Shown in pieces: positions 24,456-34,125 of a stretch of 64,000 bases of DNA. Source of the DNA: Spirosoma sp. SC4-14. Lineage in GTDB: Bacteria > Bacteroidota > Bacteroidia > Cytophagales > Spirosomataceae. The stretch lies in contig NZ_CP147518.1 in assembly GCF_037201965.1 (NCBI RefSeq), forward strand, positions 7,247,001-7,311,000, read 5' to 3'. The position numbers and the translations under genes are program-made. The first letter of the stretch is position 1; the number at the start of each line of letters is the position of its first letter. The notes under the pieces were generated by a model. That model saw nothing but the letters and a program-made list of their open reading frames with translations, ran no database searches and was not told the origin of the DNA.

Positions 24456-27400
24456 ATGATTAATCTGATAGCTAAGTTTTTCGGCACCAAATCGCAGCGT
24501 GACATTAAGGAATTGTTTCCTTACGTTGAGAAGGTAAATACCGAGTTTGCGCGGTTAAAAGACCTTTCAAACGATGAGTTACGGCGCATATCGGCCGAAC
24601 TAAAAGCTCAGATCGCCACCGAGCTTGGCGATATTGACAACCAGCTGGCCGAACTTAATGAGGCAGCCAACCATCCCGACGTGGATGTTAATGAGAAAGA
24701 GCGACTCTTCAATCAGATCGATAAACTCGAAGCTGACCGTAATACAGAGCTAGAACGAGTATTGCTCGATATTCTTCCTCAGGCCTTTGCCGTGGTGAAA
24801 GAAACGGCTCGCCGGTTCTCTGAAAATGAACAACTTACGGTTACCGCTTCGGACTTCGACCGGGAAATTGCCTCTCGAAAGAAAAATGTGGTGATCGATG
24901 GCGATTTGGCCCATTGGGCCAACCGCTGGGACGCTGCCGGTACGCCCATTAAATGGGATATGGTCCATTATGATGTACAAATTATTGGTGGTGTTGTCTT
25001 ACACCAGGGTAAGATTGCCGAGATGGCCACCGGTGAAGGTAAAACGCTGGTAGCAACATTCCCGGCGTTTCTGAATGGTTTGGCAGGGCGGGGCGTACAT
25101 ATTGTAACTGTTAACGACTATCTGGCTAAACGTGACTCCGAGTGGATGGCTCCGCTTTTTGAGTTCCATGGCCTTCGGGTCGATTGTATCGATAAACATC
25201 AGCCCAACTCGCCAGCCCGTAAACAGGCTTATCTGGCCGATATTACTTATGGCACCAACAATGAATTTGGCTTCGACTACCTGCGCGATAACATGGCTCG
25301 CGAAACGGGCGAGCTGGTGCAACGAAAGCACCACTATGCAATGGTCGATGAAGTTGACTCGGTGCTGATCGATGATGCCCGAACGCCATTGATCATCAGC
25401 GGACCAGTACCGCGTGGCGATGAACAGGATTATATTGAACTGAAACCGCGCGTGGCCCGTGTGGTTGAGGCCCAGCGTAAACTGGTCTATGACTATCTGA
25501 ACGACGCCAAGAAAAAAATAGCTGCTGGCGACGAAAAAGAGGGAGGCCTGTCGTTGTTCCGGGCTTATCGTGGTTTACCCAAACATAAGCCCCTGATTAA
25601 GTTTCTGAGCGAAACCGGTAACAAAGCACTGCTCCAGAAAACCGAATCTATTTATCTGGCCGAAAACCAGAAATTGATGCCTGAGGCCGATGCACCCTTG
25701 TATTTTACGATCGATGAGCGGCACAATGGTATTGACCTTACCGAAAAAGGTATCGATTTTATTACCGGATCAGGTGAAGACCCTAATTTCTTTATCCTGC
25801 CAGACTTGTCGATAGACCTTAATGCGATTGATAAAGATGGTAGTTTATCGGAACAGGAGAAAATTCTGCATAAAGAAGCCGTCGTTCGCGACTATGCCGT
25901 AAAAACACAACGGATCAATACGGTTAACCAGCTTCTGAAAGCGTATTGTTTGTTCGAAAAGGATACCGAATATGTTATCATGGACGGTAAGGTTAAAATC
26001 GTGGATGAACAAACCGGCCGGATCATGGAAGGACGTCGCTGGTCAGACGGGTTACACCAGGCTGTAGAGGCTAAAGAAAACGTGAAGGTCGAAGATGCAA
26101 CCCAAACCTACGCGACCGTTACGCTTCAGAATTACTTCCGGATGTATCATAAGCGGGCTGGTATGACCGGTACAGCCGAAACCGAAGCCTCTGAATTCTG
26201 GCAGATCTACAAAATGGATGTGGTTGTTATTCCAACCAATCGGAAGATCAGCCGTATGGATCAGGAAGATAAAGTGTACCGGTCGGTTCGGGAAAAATAT
26301 AATGCCGTCGTTGACGAAATAACGAGCCTGGTCGAAAAAGGCAGACCAGTGCTAGTGGGTACAACCTCTGTGGAAAACTCCGAGTTGCTGAGCCGCCTGC
26401 TCACACTCCGGAAGATTCAGCACCAGGTCCTGAACGCGAAATATCACCAGCGCGAAGCCGAAATTGTTGCCTCGGCAGGTTTGCCAGGTACGGTTACGAT
26501 TGCGACGAACATGGCAGGGCGGGGTACGGATATTAAACTGACACCCGAATCGCGGGAAGCAGGTGGCCTGGCCATCATTGGTACCGAACGCCACGAATCG
26601 CGCCGGGTCGACCGGCAGTTGCGCGGTCGTTCGGGACGCCAGGGCGATCCGGGTACGTCGCAGTTTTTCGTTTCGCTCGAAGATAGTCTGATGCGTTTGT
26701 TTGGTTCCGAGCGCATTGCGAAAGTAATGGATCGTATGGGCCTGGAAGAAGGCGAAGTGATTCAGCACTCGATGATTACGAAATCGATCGAACGCGCTCA
26801 GAAGAAAGTTGAAGAAAACAACTTCGGCATTCGGAAACGACTGCTCGAATACGATGATGTGATGAACTATCAGCGGGAGGCTATTTACAAACGTCGTCGG
26901 AATGCTCTCTTTGGCGACCGGCTCCCGCTCGACATTGCCAACACCATGTTTGATGTTGTTGAAGAAATTGTCAATAACGCAGAGGGTAATTACGAAGAGG
27001 TGAAACTTCAGTTGCTGACAACGCTCGGATTTGTACCTTCCTTATCGGCTGAAGAGTTTGGACGGTTGAAGCTCGTTGATCAGACACATCGGCTCTACGA
27101 AGAGGTTGAAGCGAACTATCAGGCAAAAAATCAGGCCATAGCCGGAAAAGCATTGCCTGTGTTGCAGCAAGTACTGACCGAACAGGGGCATCAGATCAAA
27201 AATATTGTTGTGCCCTTTACGGATGGTATCCATGAACTAACTGTTGTGAGTGATCTGCGGAAAGCTGTTGAAACGGGTGGGCGCGATCTGGTAACGGAAA
27301 TGGAAAAAGCCGTTACACTCTCGGTGATTGACCAGGAGTGGAAAGAGCACCTTCGCGAAATGGACGATTTGAAACAGTCGGTTCAGAATGCGGTATTTGA

Positions 27401-27845
27401 GCAGAAAGATCCGTTGCTGGTTTATAAGTTTGAATCCGTCGAGCTGTTCAAACGTTTCCTCAGCAAAGTTAATTTCGACACGATCAGCTTCCTTTCTAAA
27501 GCAGATATTCCAGCTCAGGAAGCCGAAGAAGTACAGCAGGAGATTCGTCAGGCACCCGCTCAGCGTCGGCCAGAGCCTCAACCGAAGCTTCATACCAATA
27601 TGGAAGACTTCGAAGACGATCATCTTGCCACGGGCCCCGAAGAATATGCCCGCCGAATGGCCGAAAACAATGCAATGGGAGCTGGCGCGCCCCCTATGCC
27701 TCCGCGTCAGCCGGTACGGGTAGCTAAACTTGACCGCAATGCCCGCGTTAACGTACAATATGCCGATGGCTCTGTGAAACGCGATGTGAAGTATAAGACC
27801 GTTGAAAACGATTTGGCAAGCGGTAAGGCAATGCTAATCGAATAA
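24456..27845 (+). CDS. secA: Preprotein translocase ATPase SecA
   Basis: 1129 residues, the long form usual in Bacteroidota. Walker A in GKIAEMATGEGKTLVATFPA (about 185-204), DYLRDN and VDEVDSVLIDDARTPLIISG (Walker B, about 300-320), the preprotein cross-linking domain with a large lineage-typical insertion (about 340-470), helicase motif region VLVGTTSVENSELLSRLL, and TNMAGRGTDIKL ... ERHESRRVDRQLRGRSGRQGDPG (motifs V-VI, about 690-735). The C-terminus has a Pro/Arg-rich linker and no CxC...CH zinc motif. It drives post-translational export through SecYEG and so supplies the many secreted proteins here. Confidence 0.98.
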   Translation: MINLIAKFFGTKSQRDIKELFPYVEKVNTEFARLKDLSNDELRRISAELKAQIATELGDIDNQLAELNEAANHPDVDVNEKERLFNQIDKLEADRNTELERVLLDILPQAFAVVKETARRFSENEQLTVTASDFDREIASRKKNVVIDGDLAHWANRWDAAGTPIKWDMVHYDVQIIGGVVLHQGKIAEMATGEGKTLVATFPAFLNGLAGRGVHIVTVNDYLAKRDSEWMAPLFEFHGLRVDCIDKHQPNSPARKQAYLADITYGTNNEFGFDYLRDNMARETGELVQRKHHYAMVDEVDSVLIDDARTPLIISGPVPRGDEQDYIELKPRVARVVEAQRKLVYDYLNDAKKKIAAGDEKEGGLSLFRAYRGLPKHKPLIKFLSETGNKALLQKTESIYLAENQKLMPEADAPLYFTIDERHNGIDLTEKGIDFITGSGEDPNFFILPDLSIDLNAIDKDGSLSEQEKILHKEAVVRDYAVKTQRINTVNQLLKAYCLFEKDTEYVIMDGKVKIVDEQTGRIMEGRRWSDGLHQAVEAKENVKVEDATQTYATVTLQNYFRMYHKRAGMTGTAETEASEFWQIYKMDVVVIPTNRKISRMDQEDKVYRSVREKYNAVVDEITSLVEKGRPVLVGTTSVENSELLSRLLTLRKIQHQVLNAKYHQREAEIVASAGLPGTVTIATNMAGRGTDIKLTPESREAGGLAIIGTERHESRRVDRQLRGRSGRQGDPGTSQFFVSLEDSLMRLFGSERIAKVMDRMGLEEGEVIQHSMITKSIERAQKKVEENNFGIRKRLLEYDDVMNYQREAIYKRRRNALFGDRLPLDIANTMFDVVEEIVNNAEGNYEEVKLQLLTTLGFVPSLSAEEFGRLKLVDQTHRLYEEVEANYQAKNQAIAGKALPVLQQVLTEQGHQIKNIVVPFTDGIHELTVVSDLRKAVETGGRDLVTEMEKAVTLSVIDQEWKEHLREMDDLKQSVQNAVFEQKDPLLVYKFESVELFKRFLSKVNFDTISFLSKADIPAQEAEEVQQEIRQAPAQRRPEPQPKLHTNMEDFEDDHLATGPEEYARRMAENNAMGAGAPPMPPRQPVRVAKLDRNARVNVQYADGSVKRDVKYKTVENDLASGKAMLIE

Positions 27846-27864
27846 TCGGTTTACTAAGGTTGAT

Positions 27865-27902
27865 AAAAAGCCTCCCGGATTGTATATTCGGGAGGCTTTT
27901 TT
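27865..27902 (+). terminator. secA terminator
   Basis: A 12-13 bp stem (AAAAGCCTCCCG paired with CGGGAGGCTTTT) with an 11 nt loop, followed by more T residues, 20 bp after the secA stop. A good rho-independent form. Confidence 0.85.
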
Positions 27903-27992
27903 GTATTTGTTGAAACGCGAATGGGAGCTCATAATTCCTCTCTGACACTTGCAGATTGCCGTCTGTATAACGCCTGTCAATGAGTCCTTCTG

Positions 27993-29072
27993 ATGAATAA
28001 ATTAGTATGCTGGCTGCTGATTGGACTTGTCTCGTTCCAGTCTATAGCGCCCCCACTTAAATTAACTCCCGAAACGATCCCTTTCACCCCAAAAGAGTTT
28101 TACATTGCCATTGTTACCGACCAGCGTGCGTCTAAAGGCCCGGTTGCCCAGTTAGCCCTAAAACCGAATCAAGCTGTTCAGCCTGTCGATCTGGAAAATG
28201 GAATAGCAAGTAGTTTCAGGCAGTTTATCGACAAAAGCTTAAAACAAAACCATTCACTTCGTCCACTAGCGCTTCGTGTGCGCGAATGTCAGATTCATGA
28301 AACGGCCGTGGGCAATCGGGTTAATGGGCAGTTCACATTTTCTGTCGCATTCGAACTGTTGGGCAAAGATGATGCAGGAAACGAAACCAGCACGCGTTTA
28401 ACTGAATACCGGGGTAGTGCCAAATATACTCGCCCCCTGGGCCAGACGGCCGTTGTTGAAACAACCATCCGGCAGGCGCTTGTGGCCTCGCTGCGAAGTC
28501 TGAACGACTACATGAATCGGGAGTCAGGGCAAAATGAGAAACTTGCTAAAAGCCTCACTGTGACGTTTACCGATGATACGCGCATTACGGATGACGACAC
28601 GGTGAACTACAATACTGACCGCAAGCTCACCTGGAACGATTTTCGGGCTGTGCCCCGCCAGGGAAGCCATTATGCTGCCGAAGTGTTTACCAGCTTTGCT
28701 TATGAAGGGAAAAGCAGTGTTAAAAATGGCGTTATCAATATTAATCTTCTTGTAAAAACCTATATGCTGAAAAACTCGTCGTGGGGACGTTCGGAAGCTC
28801 GTACGGCGTATTCTCTTAATCATGAACAACGCCATTTCGATATTACAAAAATTATTGCCGAACGCTTCAAACGGAAAATTCATCCCGACAGCTTAACCTT
28901 GGAAGATTACAATAGCATTATTCAGTATCAATTTATTGAATCATACCGCGAGATGCACCGGATGCAGGAACAGTATGATGGCGAAACCAATCATGGCATC
29001 AATCAGGACGTTCAGGAGCGATGGAATCAGAAGATTGATGCAGAATTGCGTAGTTTTGGGATAAAAAAATAA
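27993..29072 (+). CDS. Secreted DUF922-type protein with HExxH-like motif
   Basis: 359 residues, signal peptide 1-19 (MNKLVCWLLIGLVSFQSIA). The N-terminal 190 residues are a mixed alpha/beta domain I do not recognise. From about residue 210 comes the DUF922 pattern: NTDRKLTWNDFRAVPRQGSHYAAEVFTSFAY, later SLNHEQRHFDITKIIAERFKR (about 272-292), where H-E-Q-R-H-x-D is a possible zinc-binding site. DUF922 proteins are predicted but mostly unproven metallopeptidases, presumably in the periplasm. It is followed after 42 bp by a GT4 gene on the same strand. Function beyond the fold class is unknown. Confidence 0.72.
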   Translation: MNKLVCWLLIGLVSFQSIAPPLKLTPETIPFTPKEFYIAIVTDQRASKGPVAQLALKPNQAVQPVDLENGIASSFRQFIDKSLKQNHSLRPLALRVRECQIHETAVGNRVNGQFTFSVAFELLGKDDAGNETSTRLTEYRGSAKYTRPLGQTAVVETTIRQALVASLRSLNDYMNRESGQNEKLAKSLTVTFTDDTRITDDDTVNYNTDRKLTWNDFRAVPRQGSHYAAEVFTSFAYEGKSSVKNGVININLLVKTYMLKNSSWGRSEARTAYSLNHEQRHFDITKIIAERFKRKIHPDSLTLEDYNSIIQYQFIESYREMHRMQEQYDGETNHGINQDVQERWNQKIDAELRSFGIKK

Positions 29073-29114
29073 TTGTTAGTCTCTGTCCGATCGGCTAATG
29101 CTGCGGTGTATTTC

Positions 29115-30248
29115 ATGAAAAAAACGCGCATTTTACACATCAGCACCGCCCATCCAGCCCAAGACCCACGAATTGCTCAAAAAGTTATTCCTAGCTTATC
29201 CTTCCAGTATGAGTTACTAGCCGCCTTGCCCCACGTGCCAACTGGTAAGCAAAATAACGTTCAGTACTTATGGTTACCCAAATTCAAAAAGCTACTGCTC
29301 CGGATTTTATTCTGTCAGCCACTTGTACTCTGGTATGCTCTGCGTTACCAACCCAGGTTGCTACACTTGTATAATCCGGAACTACTCCCTTTAGCCCGAC
29401 TGATTCAGCTATTATTGGATATCCCTGTTATCTATGAAGTTCATGAGAATTTTCACAAAAAGATAGCCGGAAAAGCGGCTAATCAGGGAGCCTGGGCCAT
29501 AAAGCCCTTCCAGTGGGCCGATAAAATGGCGCGCCGTCGATTCTACCTGATTTTTACGGAACATGGTTATTTAGATACCTATACAGGCTTAGCTAAGCCT
29601 TATGCTGTCATTTATAACTTCCCGGTATTATCGTTTCTGAATCCATTTCGGCGGGCCTATGCACCAAACCAAATCGAACCAGAATTCTTCTATATTGGTT
29701 TAATAAGCTTCGAGCGGGCATTCGATACGCTGGTTTCGGCGTTGGCGCTGTTGAAAAACCGCTACCCAAACTTTACGGTGCATTTGTTTGGCGATTGCAG
29801 AATTTCAAAAACGGAGCTGAACGCTCTGCCCGGTTATTCATCAATCGAGAAGAATCTTCGTTTTTATGGGTATACCGATCAGCAACTGGCCTTACCCTAC
29901 ATAACGAATGCAACCGTAGGTCTGGCATTGCTCAAGCCCGTTGGTGATTATATGGACTCCTACACTACCAAGATGTTTGAGTACATGGCATTGGGGATAC
30001 CTGTTCTAACATCCGATTTTCCGTTATACAGGGAAGTGGTAGAGCGGCATCGCTGCGGTTTATGCGTCTCTCCGCTTAATCCGATTCAGGTAGCCAATGC
30101 GCTCGTATATTTGGTTGAGCATCCAGAACAGGCAAAAGTAATGGGCGAACGGGGCTATCAGGCCGTACAAACAGATTATTGCTGGCAAAGCGAATCTGAA
30201 AAGTTATTGAACTTTTATACCTGCGTTCTTGGTAAAGAAATAGAATGA
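29115..30248 (+). CDS. GT4-like glycosyltransferase, outside the main polysaccharide locus
   Basis: 377 residues from the ATG at 29115 (MKKTRILHISTAHPAQDPRI); the longer frame uses a TTG inside the gap. N-terminal GT-B half: HLYNPELLPLARLIQLLLDIPVIYEVHENF. C-terminal half: FYIGLISFERAFDTLVSALALL, then VGLALLKPVGDYMDSYTTKMFEYMALGIPVLTSDFPLYREVV, with the Glu of the donor site in KMFEYMALG, and a final CGLCVSPLNPIQVANAL. Resembles capsule and cell-wall glycosyltransferases of the GT4 group. It stands alone between the DUF922 and FabH-like genes, so its pathway is unknown. Confidence 0.85.
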   Translation: MKKTRILHISTAHPAQDPRIAQKVIPSLSFQYELLAALPHVPTGKQNNVQYLWLPKFKKLLLRILFCQPLVLWYALRYQPRLLHLYNPELLPLARLIQLLLDIPVIYEVHENFHKKIAGKAANQGAWAIKPFQWADKMARRRFYLIFTEHGYLDTYTGLAKPYAVIYNFPVLSFLNPFRRAYAPNQIEPEFFYIGLISFERAFDTLVSALALLKNRYPNFTVHLFGDCRISKTELNALPGYSSIEKNLRFYGYTDQQLALPYITNATVGLALLKPVGDYMDSYTTKMFEYMALGIPVLTSDFPLYREVVERHRCGLCVSPLNPIQVANALVYLVEHPEQAKVMGERGYQAVQTDYCWQSESEKLLNFYTCVLGKEIE

Positions 30249-30384
30249 GTAATTTGGTTTAAAATATAATCTTATCAATACTTTACGGTATTGTTCTAAT
30301 GCACAATACCATACTTTCCCGGAAGGGTTTAACTTTCGGCGTTAATTCAGGTGATGCCTGTCTTAGCTTTACTTTTTTGACCTG

Positions 30385-31323
30385 ATGTACATCCATGCAG
30401 TAAGTCACTACCTCCCAACAGAGGTGGTTGGTAATGAACACTTTACAAGGCTAAACGGCCTTTCCAGCGACTGGATAATTGAACGAACTGGCATTCAGGA
30501 GCGACGGAAAGCCGCTCCCGGCGAGAATACAAATACAATGACAGTCGACGTGATCCGGCGGTTGATGCCCAAAGCAGACCTGTCGACTGTTGATCTGATT
30601 GTTGGGGCCACTTATACGCCTTACGATACGATTGTATCGCTGGCCCATGAAGCGCAGCATCTTCTCCAGATACCGGATATTCCGGTAGTGTCTGTTTCAA
30701 CAGCCTGCTCATCGCTGCTGAATGCGATAGAAGTGGTTGAAGGCTATTTTGCCCTCAATAAAGCCACGCGAGCACTGGTCATTGTGTCGGAACACAACAC
30801 CGCCTACAATAATGAACTGGATACCGTATCGGGCCACCTCTGGGGCGATGGTGCAGCAGCGTTGCTGATTACGAAGGAGCGCCAAAGCGAAAACGACTTT
30901 ACCATAAAAGCCTTATTGACCGGTGGAGCAGCGCACACCCCTAAAGCCACAACGGGAGTGATGATGAAACCGCTCGACGGTGGCGTTACGATGCCTTTTG
31001 GCCGGGATGTGTTCATCAATGCCTGCCAGTATATGCCTAAAGCTATTCAGCAGGTTCTCGATAAAACCGGACTTACGCTTGCTGATGTCGATTATGTGTT
31101 GCCTCACCAGGCAAACCTGCGCATCTCCCGAAATGTGATGAAAACGCTGGAGCTGCCGGAAGAGAAGTTAATTTCGAATATTCAACGCTACGGCAATACG
31201 GGTTGTGCCGGTTGTGCCATTGCACTCTCCGAACGCTGGGATACATTCCAGAAAGGTCAGCGTATTGCTGTTACGGTTTTTGGCGGAGGCTATTCCTACG
31301 GGGCTATGCTAATCGAGGTATAG
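30385..31323 (+). CDS. 3-oxoacyl-ACP synthase III-like (FabH family)
   Basis: 312 residues, close to the 317 of E. coli FabH. The Cys-His-Asn triad is visible: Cys in VSVSTACSSLLNAIE (about 113), His in VLPHQANLRI (about 237), Asn in RYGNTGCAG (about 270). SDWIIERTGIQERR (about 29-42) and WGDGAAALLI are further family blocks. It would condense a starter acyl-CoA with malonyl-ACP. No other fatty acid genes (fabD, acpP, plsX) are near, so this may be a second, specialised copy rather than the housekeeping one. A terminator follows directly. Confidence 0.9.
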   Translation: MYIHAVSHYLPTEVVGNEHFTRLNGLSSDWIIERTGIQERRKAAPGENTNTMTVDVIRRLMPKADLSTVDLIVGATYTPYDTIVSLAHEAQHLLQIPDIPVVSVSTACSSLLNAIEVVEGYFALNKATRALVIVSEHNTAYNNELDTVSGHLWGDGAAALLITKERQSENDFTIKALLTGGAAHTPKATTGVMMKPLDGGVTMPFGRDVFINACQYMPKAIQQVLDKTGLTLADVDYVLPHQANLRISRNVMKTLELPEEKLISNIQRYGNTGCAGCAIALSERWDTFQKGQRIAVTVFGGGYSYGAMLIEV

Positions 31324-31328
31324 AAAAA

Positions 31329-31373
31329 GGCATTGGGGTAATTAAGGCTGTTGAGCCATAGTACCCCAATGCC
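31329..31373 (+). terminator. Terminator after the FabH-like gene
   Basis: Inverted repeat GGCATTGGGGTA (31329-31340) with TACCCCAATGCC (31362-31373), 21 nt loop, followed by GTATTTGTTTTTTT. It lies between convergent genes and follows the FabH-like stop by 5 bp. Confidence 0.75.
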
Positions 31374-31390
31374 CGTATTTGTTTTTTTCG

Positions 31391-33367
31391 TTACTGAGCT
31401 TCGGCTCGCCACACGTTGTTCTTTTCGTTGATATCCGGCAGTTTCTCATCCGGGTCCAGCACAACCGTTTTCAAGGGCGATGTTGAGTTGTATTTGAATG
31501 TCCATGTACCGCCCCGCTGCCAAACCTCAACAGGCAGATTCACCCGACCTTTTTTACCATTGCTTTCTGTTACTTCAATTGTGGCAGGCATCGCAAACTT
31601 GTCGAGGTTTTCAATGGTAATCAGCGAACCCTTTTCGGCCGATCCATCTACGTATTTTACTTCTTTCACAGCCTGATCAAGTTTCCAGGTTTCATAGAAG
31701 TAACCACGCCAGAACCAGCCTAAATCCTCACCGGCTCCATCTTCAATGCTCCTGAAAAAATCATAAGGAGTAGGGTGTTTGAATGCCCATCGGCTAACGT
31801 AGTTTTTGAAAGCGAAGTCGAATCGTTCAGGGCCTAACACTACCTCACGAAGCAGTTTCAACCCCATTCCGGGCTTATAGTAAGCCAGAATTCCCAGTAC
31901 TCGTGCCTGCTGCACATCAGGAATGGTCATGATAGGCTCAGTTGGGTAGAACAGTGCAGGAGCAATGTCGTGCATGGTGCCCCGCTCCCGATCATACTCA
32001 CCCTTGTTGAAATTGGCCGTCGAGAGCGTATTAATGAAGGTATTGAACCCCTCATCCATCCAGGGAAATTTCCGCTCATTATTGCCCACAATCATCGGGA
32101 ACCAGTTATGACCAAACTCGTGGTCGGTTACGCCCCACAATCCATCCTTACGGCCTTTATGATCGCAGAAGATAATTCCAGGGTACTCCATTCCGCCCAC
32201 AATGCCGGCCACATTGGTAGCAACCGGATAACTGTACTCGTAGAGGTATTTGGAGTAAAATTCAATAGCACCCTTCACATACTCAGTTGAACGCCCCCAG
32301 GCATCATTTCCTGCACTTTCGGCCGGATAGACCGACTGTGCCAGAGCAGATTTGCCACTAGGCAGATCCATTTTAGCCGCATCCCAAACAAACGCTTTCG
32401 ACGATGCCCAGGCTACATCACGTGTATTTACACAACGAAACTTCCAGGTCAGTGTGCCCGATTTTTTCGGGCGGCTGTTTGGATTTGTTACTTCGTCTTT
32501 AGTCCGAATCATTACGGTTTGATCGCTCTGGCGGGCCTGCGCTAATCGCTTGATCTGATCGGCCGTCAGTACATCGTTTGGGTTCAGAAGTTCTCCCGAC
32601 CCCACCACAATATGATCCCAGGGTACGGTAACGTTGTAGTCGATGTCGCCATAATCGAGGTAGAACTCACCCGCCCCCAGATACGGCAATACGTTCCAGC
32701 CTTCAATGTCATCGAAAACGCACATGCGAGGATACCACTGTGCAATTTCGTAGATGATTCCATCTTTACGTTTCAGTTGTCCCATACGGTCAGAACCGTA
32801 TTCGGGAATCTTGAACGAGTAGGCTACTTTCACTTTCACCACCTCACCGTTAGGCTTTACGGGTTCGGCCAGGCGGATCTGCATACGGGTATCCGTAATC
32901 ACATAAGGCGCACCTGCAAACTTGTTATGCCCCTGCTCAACGGTCACGCTCGAAATGGTAAGTCCTCCGGCAAATCCCATATTTCCAAAACGACCTCCCG
33001 AAACAGGTGTTGTTTTGGCGGCCCGCGATGTATCACTAAAGGCGTTCTGATCGAGTTGCAGCCACAGATAAGACAGCGCTTCGGGTGAGTTGTTTTTGTA
33101 AGTGATGGTAACTTCACCCGTAATGGTGTTCTGCTGATCGTCCAGCGTAACGTTTATCTGGTAATCGGACCGGTTTTGCCAGTAACGAGGGCCAGGAGCA
33201 CCACTCCCGGCCCGATAATCGTTGCCGGGTTGCATATTGAACAACGGATGAAATAATTCAAGAGGGTCGTATTTCGATCCGGGCGTAGACGTCGACGACG
33301 GAGCATTCTGAGCGTACGAAATCAAACTTAACGCCCAAAGCCCCGCCCCTAGAGCAATTTTTCTCAT
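31391..33367 (-). CDS. M1-family metallopeptidase, secreted
   Basis: 658 residues from the ATG at 33365-33367 (MRKIALGAGLWALSLISYAQ signal peptide); a longer frame up to 33463 lacks a signal sequence. An N-terminal M1 saddle domain (NQSDYQINVTLDDQQNTITGEVTITYKN, about 65-90) precedes the gluzincin catalytic domain: GGMEYPGIIF (about 402) in place of GAMEN, then VTDHEFGHNWFPMIVGNNE (about 422-440) with HExxH and the downstream Glu in WMDEGFNTFINT. It hydrolyses peptides in the periplasm or outside the cell. The C-terminus has no sorting domain; the last 60 residues look like a beta-domain. Confidence 0.92.
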   Translation of the reverse strand: MRKIALGAGLWALSLISYAQNAPSSTSTPGSKYDPLELFHPLFNMQPGNDYRAGSGAPGPRYWQNRSDYQINVTLDDQQNTITGEVTITYKNNSPEALSYLWLQLDQNAFSDTSRAAKTTPVSGGRFGNMGFAGGLTISSVTVEQGHNKFAGAPYVITDTRMQIRLAEPVKPNGEVVKVKVAYSFKIPEYGSDRMGQLKRKDGIIYEIAQWYPRMCVFDDIEGWNVLPYLGAGEFYLDYGDIDYNVTVPWDHIVVGSGELLNPNDVLTADQIKRLAQARQSDQTVMIRTKDEVTNPNSRPKKSGTLTWKFRCVNTRDVAWASSKAFVWDAAKMDLPSGKSALAQSVYPAESAGNDAWGRSTEYVKGAIEFYSKYLYEYSYPVATNVAGIVGGMEYPGIIFCDHKGRKDGLWGVTDHEFGHNWFPMIVGNNERKFPWMDEGFNTFINTLSTANFNKGEYDRERGTMHDIAPALFYPTEPIMTIPDVQQARVLGILAYYKPGMGLKLLREVVLGPERFDFAFKNYVSRWAFKHPTPYDFFRSIEDGAGEDLGWFWRGYFYETWKLDQAVKEVKYVDGSAEKGSLITIENLDKFAMPATIEVTESNGKKGRVNLPVEVWQRGGTWTFKYNSTSPLKTVVLDPDEKLPDINEKNNVWRAEAQ

Positions 33368-33440
33368 GAAGCAATAAATAACAGATTTTCTACAAATAAC
33401 GAAATAAAGCGATAAAACTGGATAGTTGTTTGACGCAGTC

Positions 33441-34049
33441 TTAGATTGGCAACTGCAAATCAAGTCTGTGATGTGCCAGCAGAAAGAGAAATAAGCCTAC
33501 CCACAAAATATCGACAAAATGCCAATAAAGTGTAATAAGTTTGATTTTAAGCTGGTTTGGTGGATTTACACTATACACGAACGAGTCGACATACATGCGT
33601 CTCCGTAAGGCTTCGATCAGGGCGATTACCAGGAAAATTAATCCAATTAAAATATGAAGCAGGTGAATACCCGAAATAATGTAAACAAAGCTCCCCGCGG
33701 GATTGCTTTTGAGGCCAACACCTGCCAGAATCATCTGCCGCCACCCCCAACCCTGTAGCAGAATAAACAATGTGCCGAGCACCAGAGTAGAGGCCATGTT
33801 GATGCGGTAGCTACTAAAACGCTCATGCCGAAATGCCAGATTAGCATTATGAAGTGTGAAGCTGCTTAACACAATAACAACGGTGCTGATCAGAAACACA
33901 TTCGGTAGCTTTACATCAACCCAACCGGGGCCCGTACGGCGAATGATATAGGTTACCAACAATATCGTAAATAACATTACGCTACTGGCAATACCCAACC
34001 AAACCATAAAGCGAAACGGTTCGCGCCGTCTCGTAATGAAGTTACTCAT
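33441..34049 (-). CDS. Cytochrome c oxidase subunit III-like membrane protein
   Basis: 202 residues with five hydrophobic helices, the count typical of short subunit III proteins. Family signs: FRFMVWLGIASSVMLFTILL near the start, the middle GSFVYIISGIHLLHILIGLIFLVIAL (about 120-145; the two His residues are typical of COX3), and YWHFVDILWVGLFLFLL at the end (about 173-190), the most conserved block. Subunits I and II are not in the window. It lies between the M1 peptidase and ispE, with 76 bp to the latter. Confidence 0.88.
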   Translation of the reverse strand: MSNFITRRREPFRFMVWLGIASSVMLFTILLVTYIIRRTGPGWVDVKLPNVFLISTVVIVLSSFTLHNANLAFRHERFSSYRINMASTLVLGTLFILLQGWGWRQMILAGVGLKSNPAGSFVYIISGIHLLHILIGLIFLVIALIEALRRRMYVDSFVYSVNPPNQLKIKLITLYWHFVDILWVGLFLFLLAHHRLDLQLPI

Positions 34050-34125
34050 CTAACCTTTTTTCAACCAGACGTTTAGCCACCTGATCAGCTAATTGATTTT
34101 GAGAGCGTTTTAAACCTGTTGCGGG

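Noticed and set aside
27237..27758. 173-codon antisense ORF inside secA
   Set aside because: It is a shadow of the secA reading frame without family features.
30287..30310. Small hairpin GGTATTGT/ACAATACC upstream of the FabH-like gene as a riboswitch or operator
   Set aside because: Short stem with no further conserved structure; no known riboswitch core recognised.
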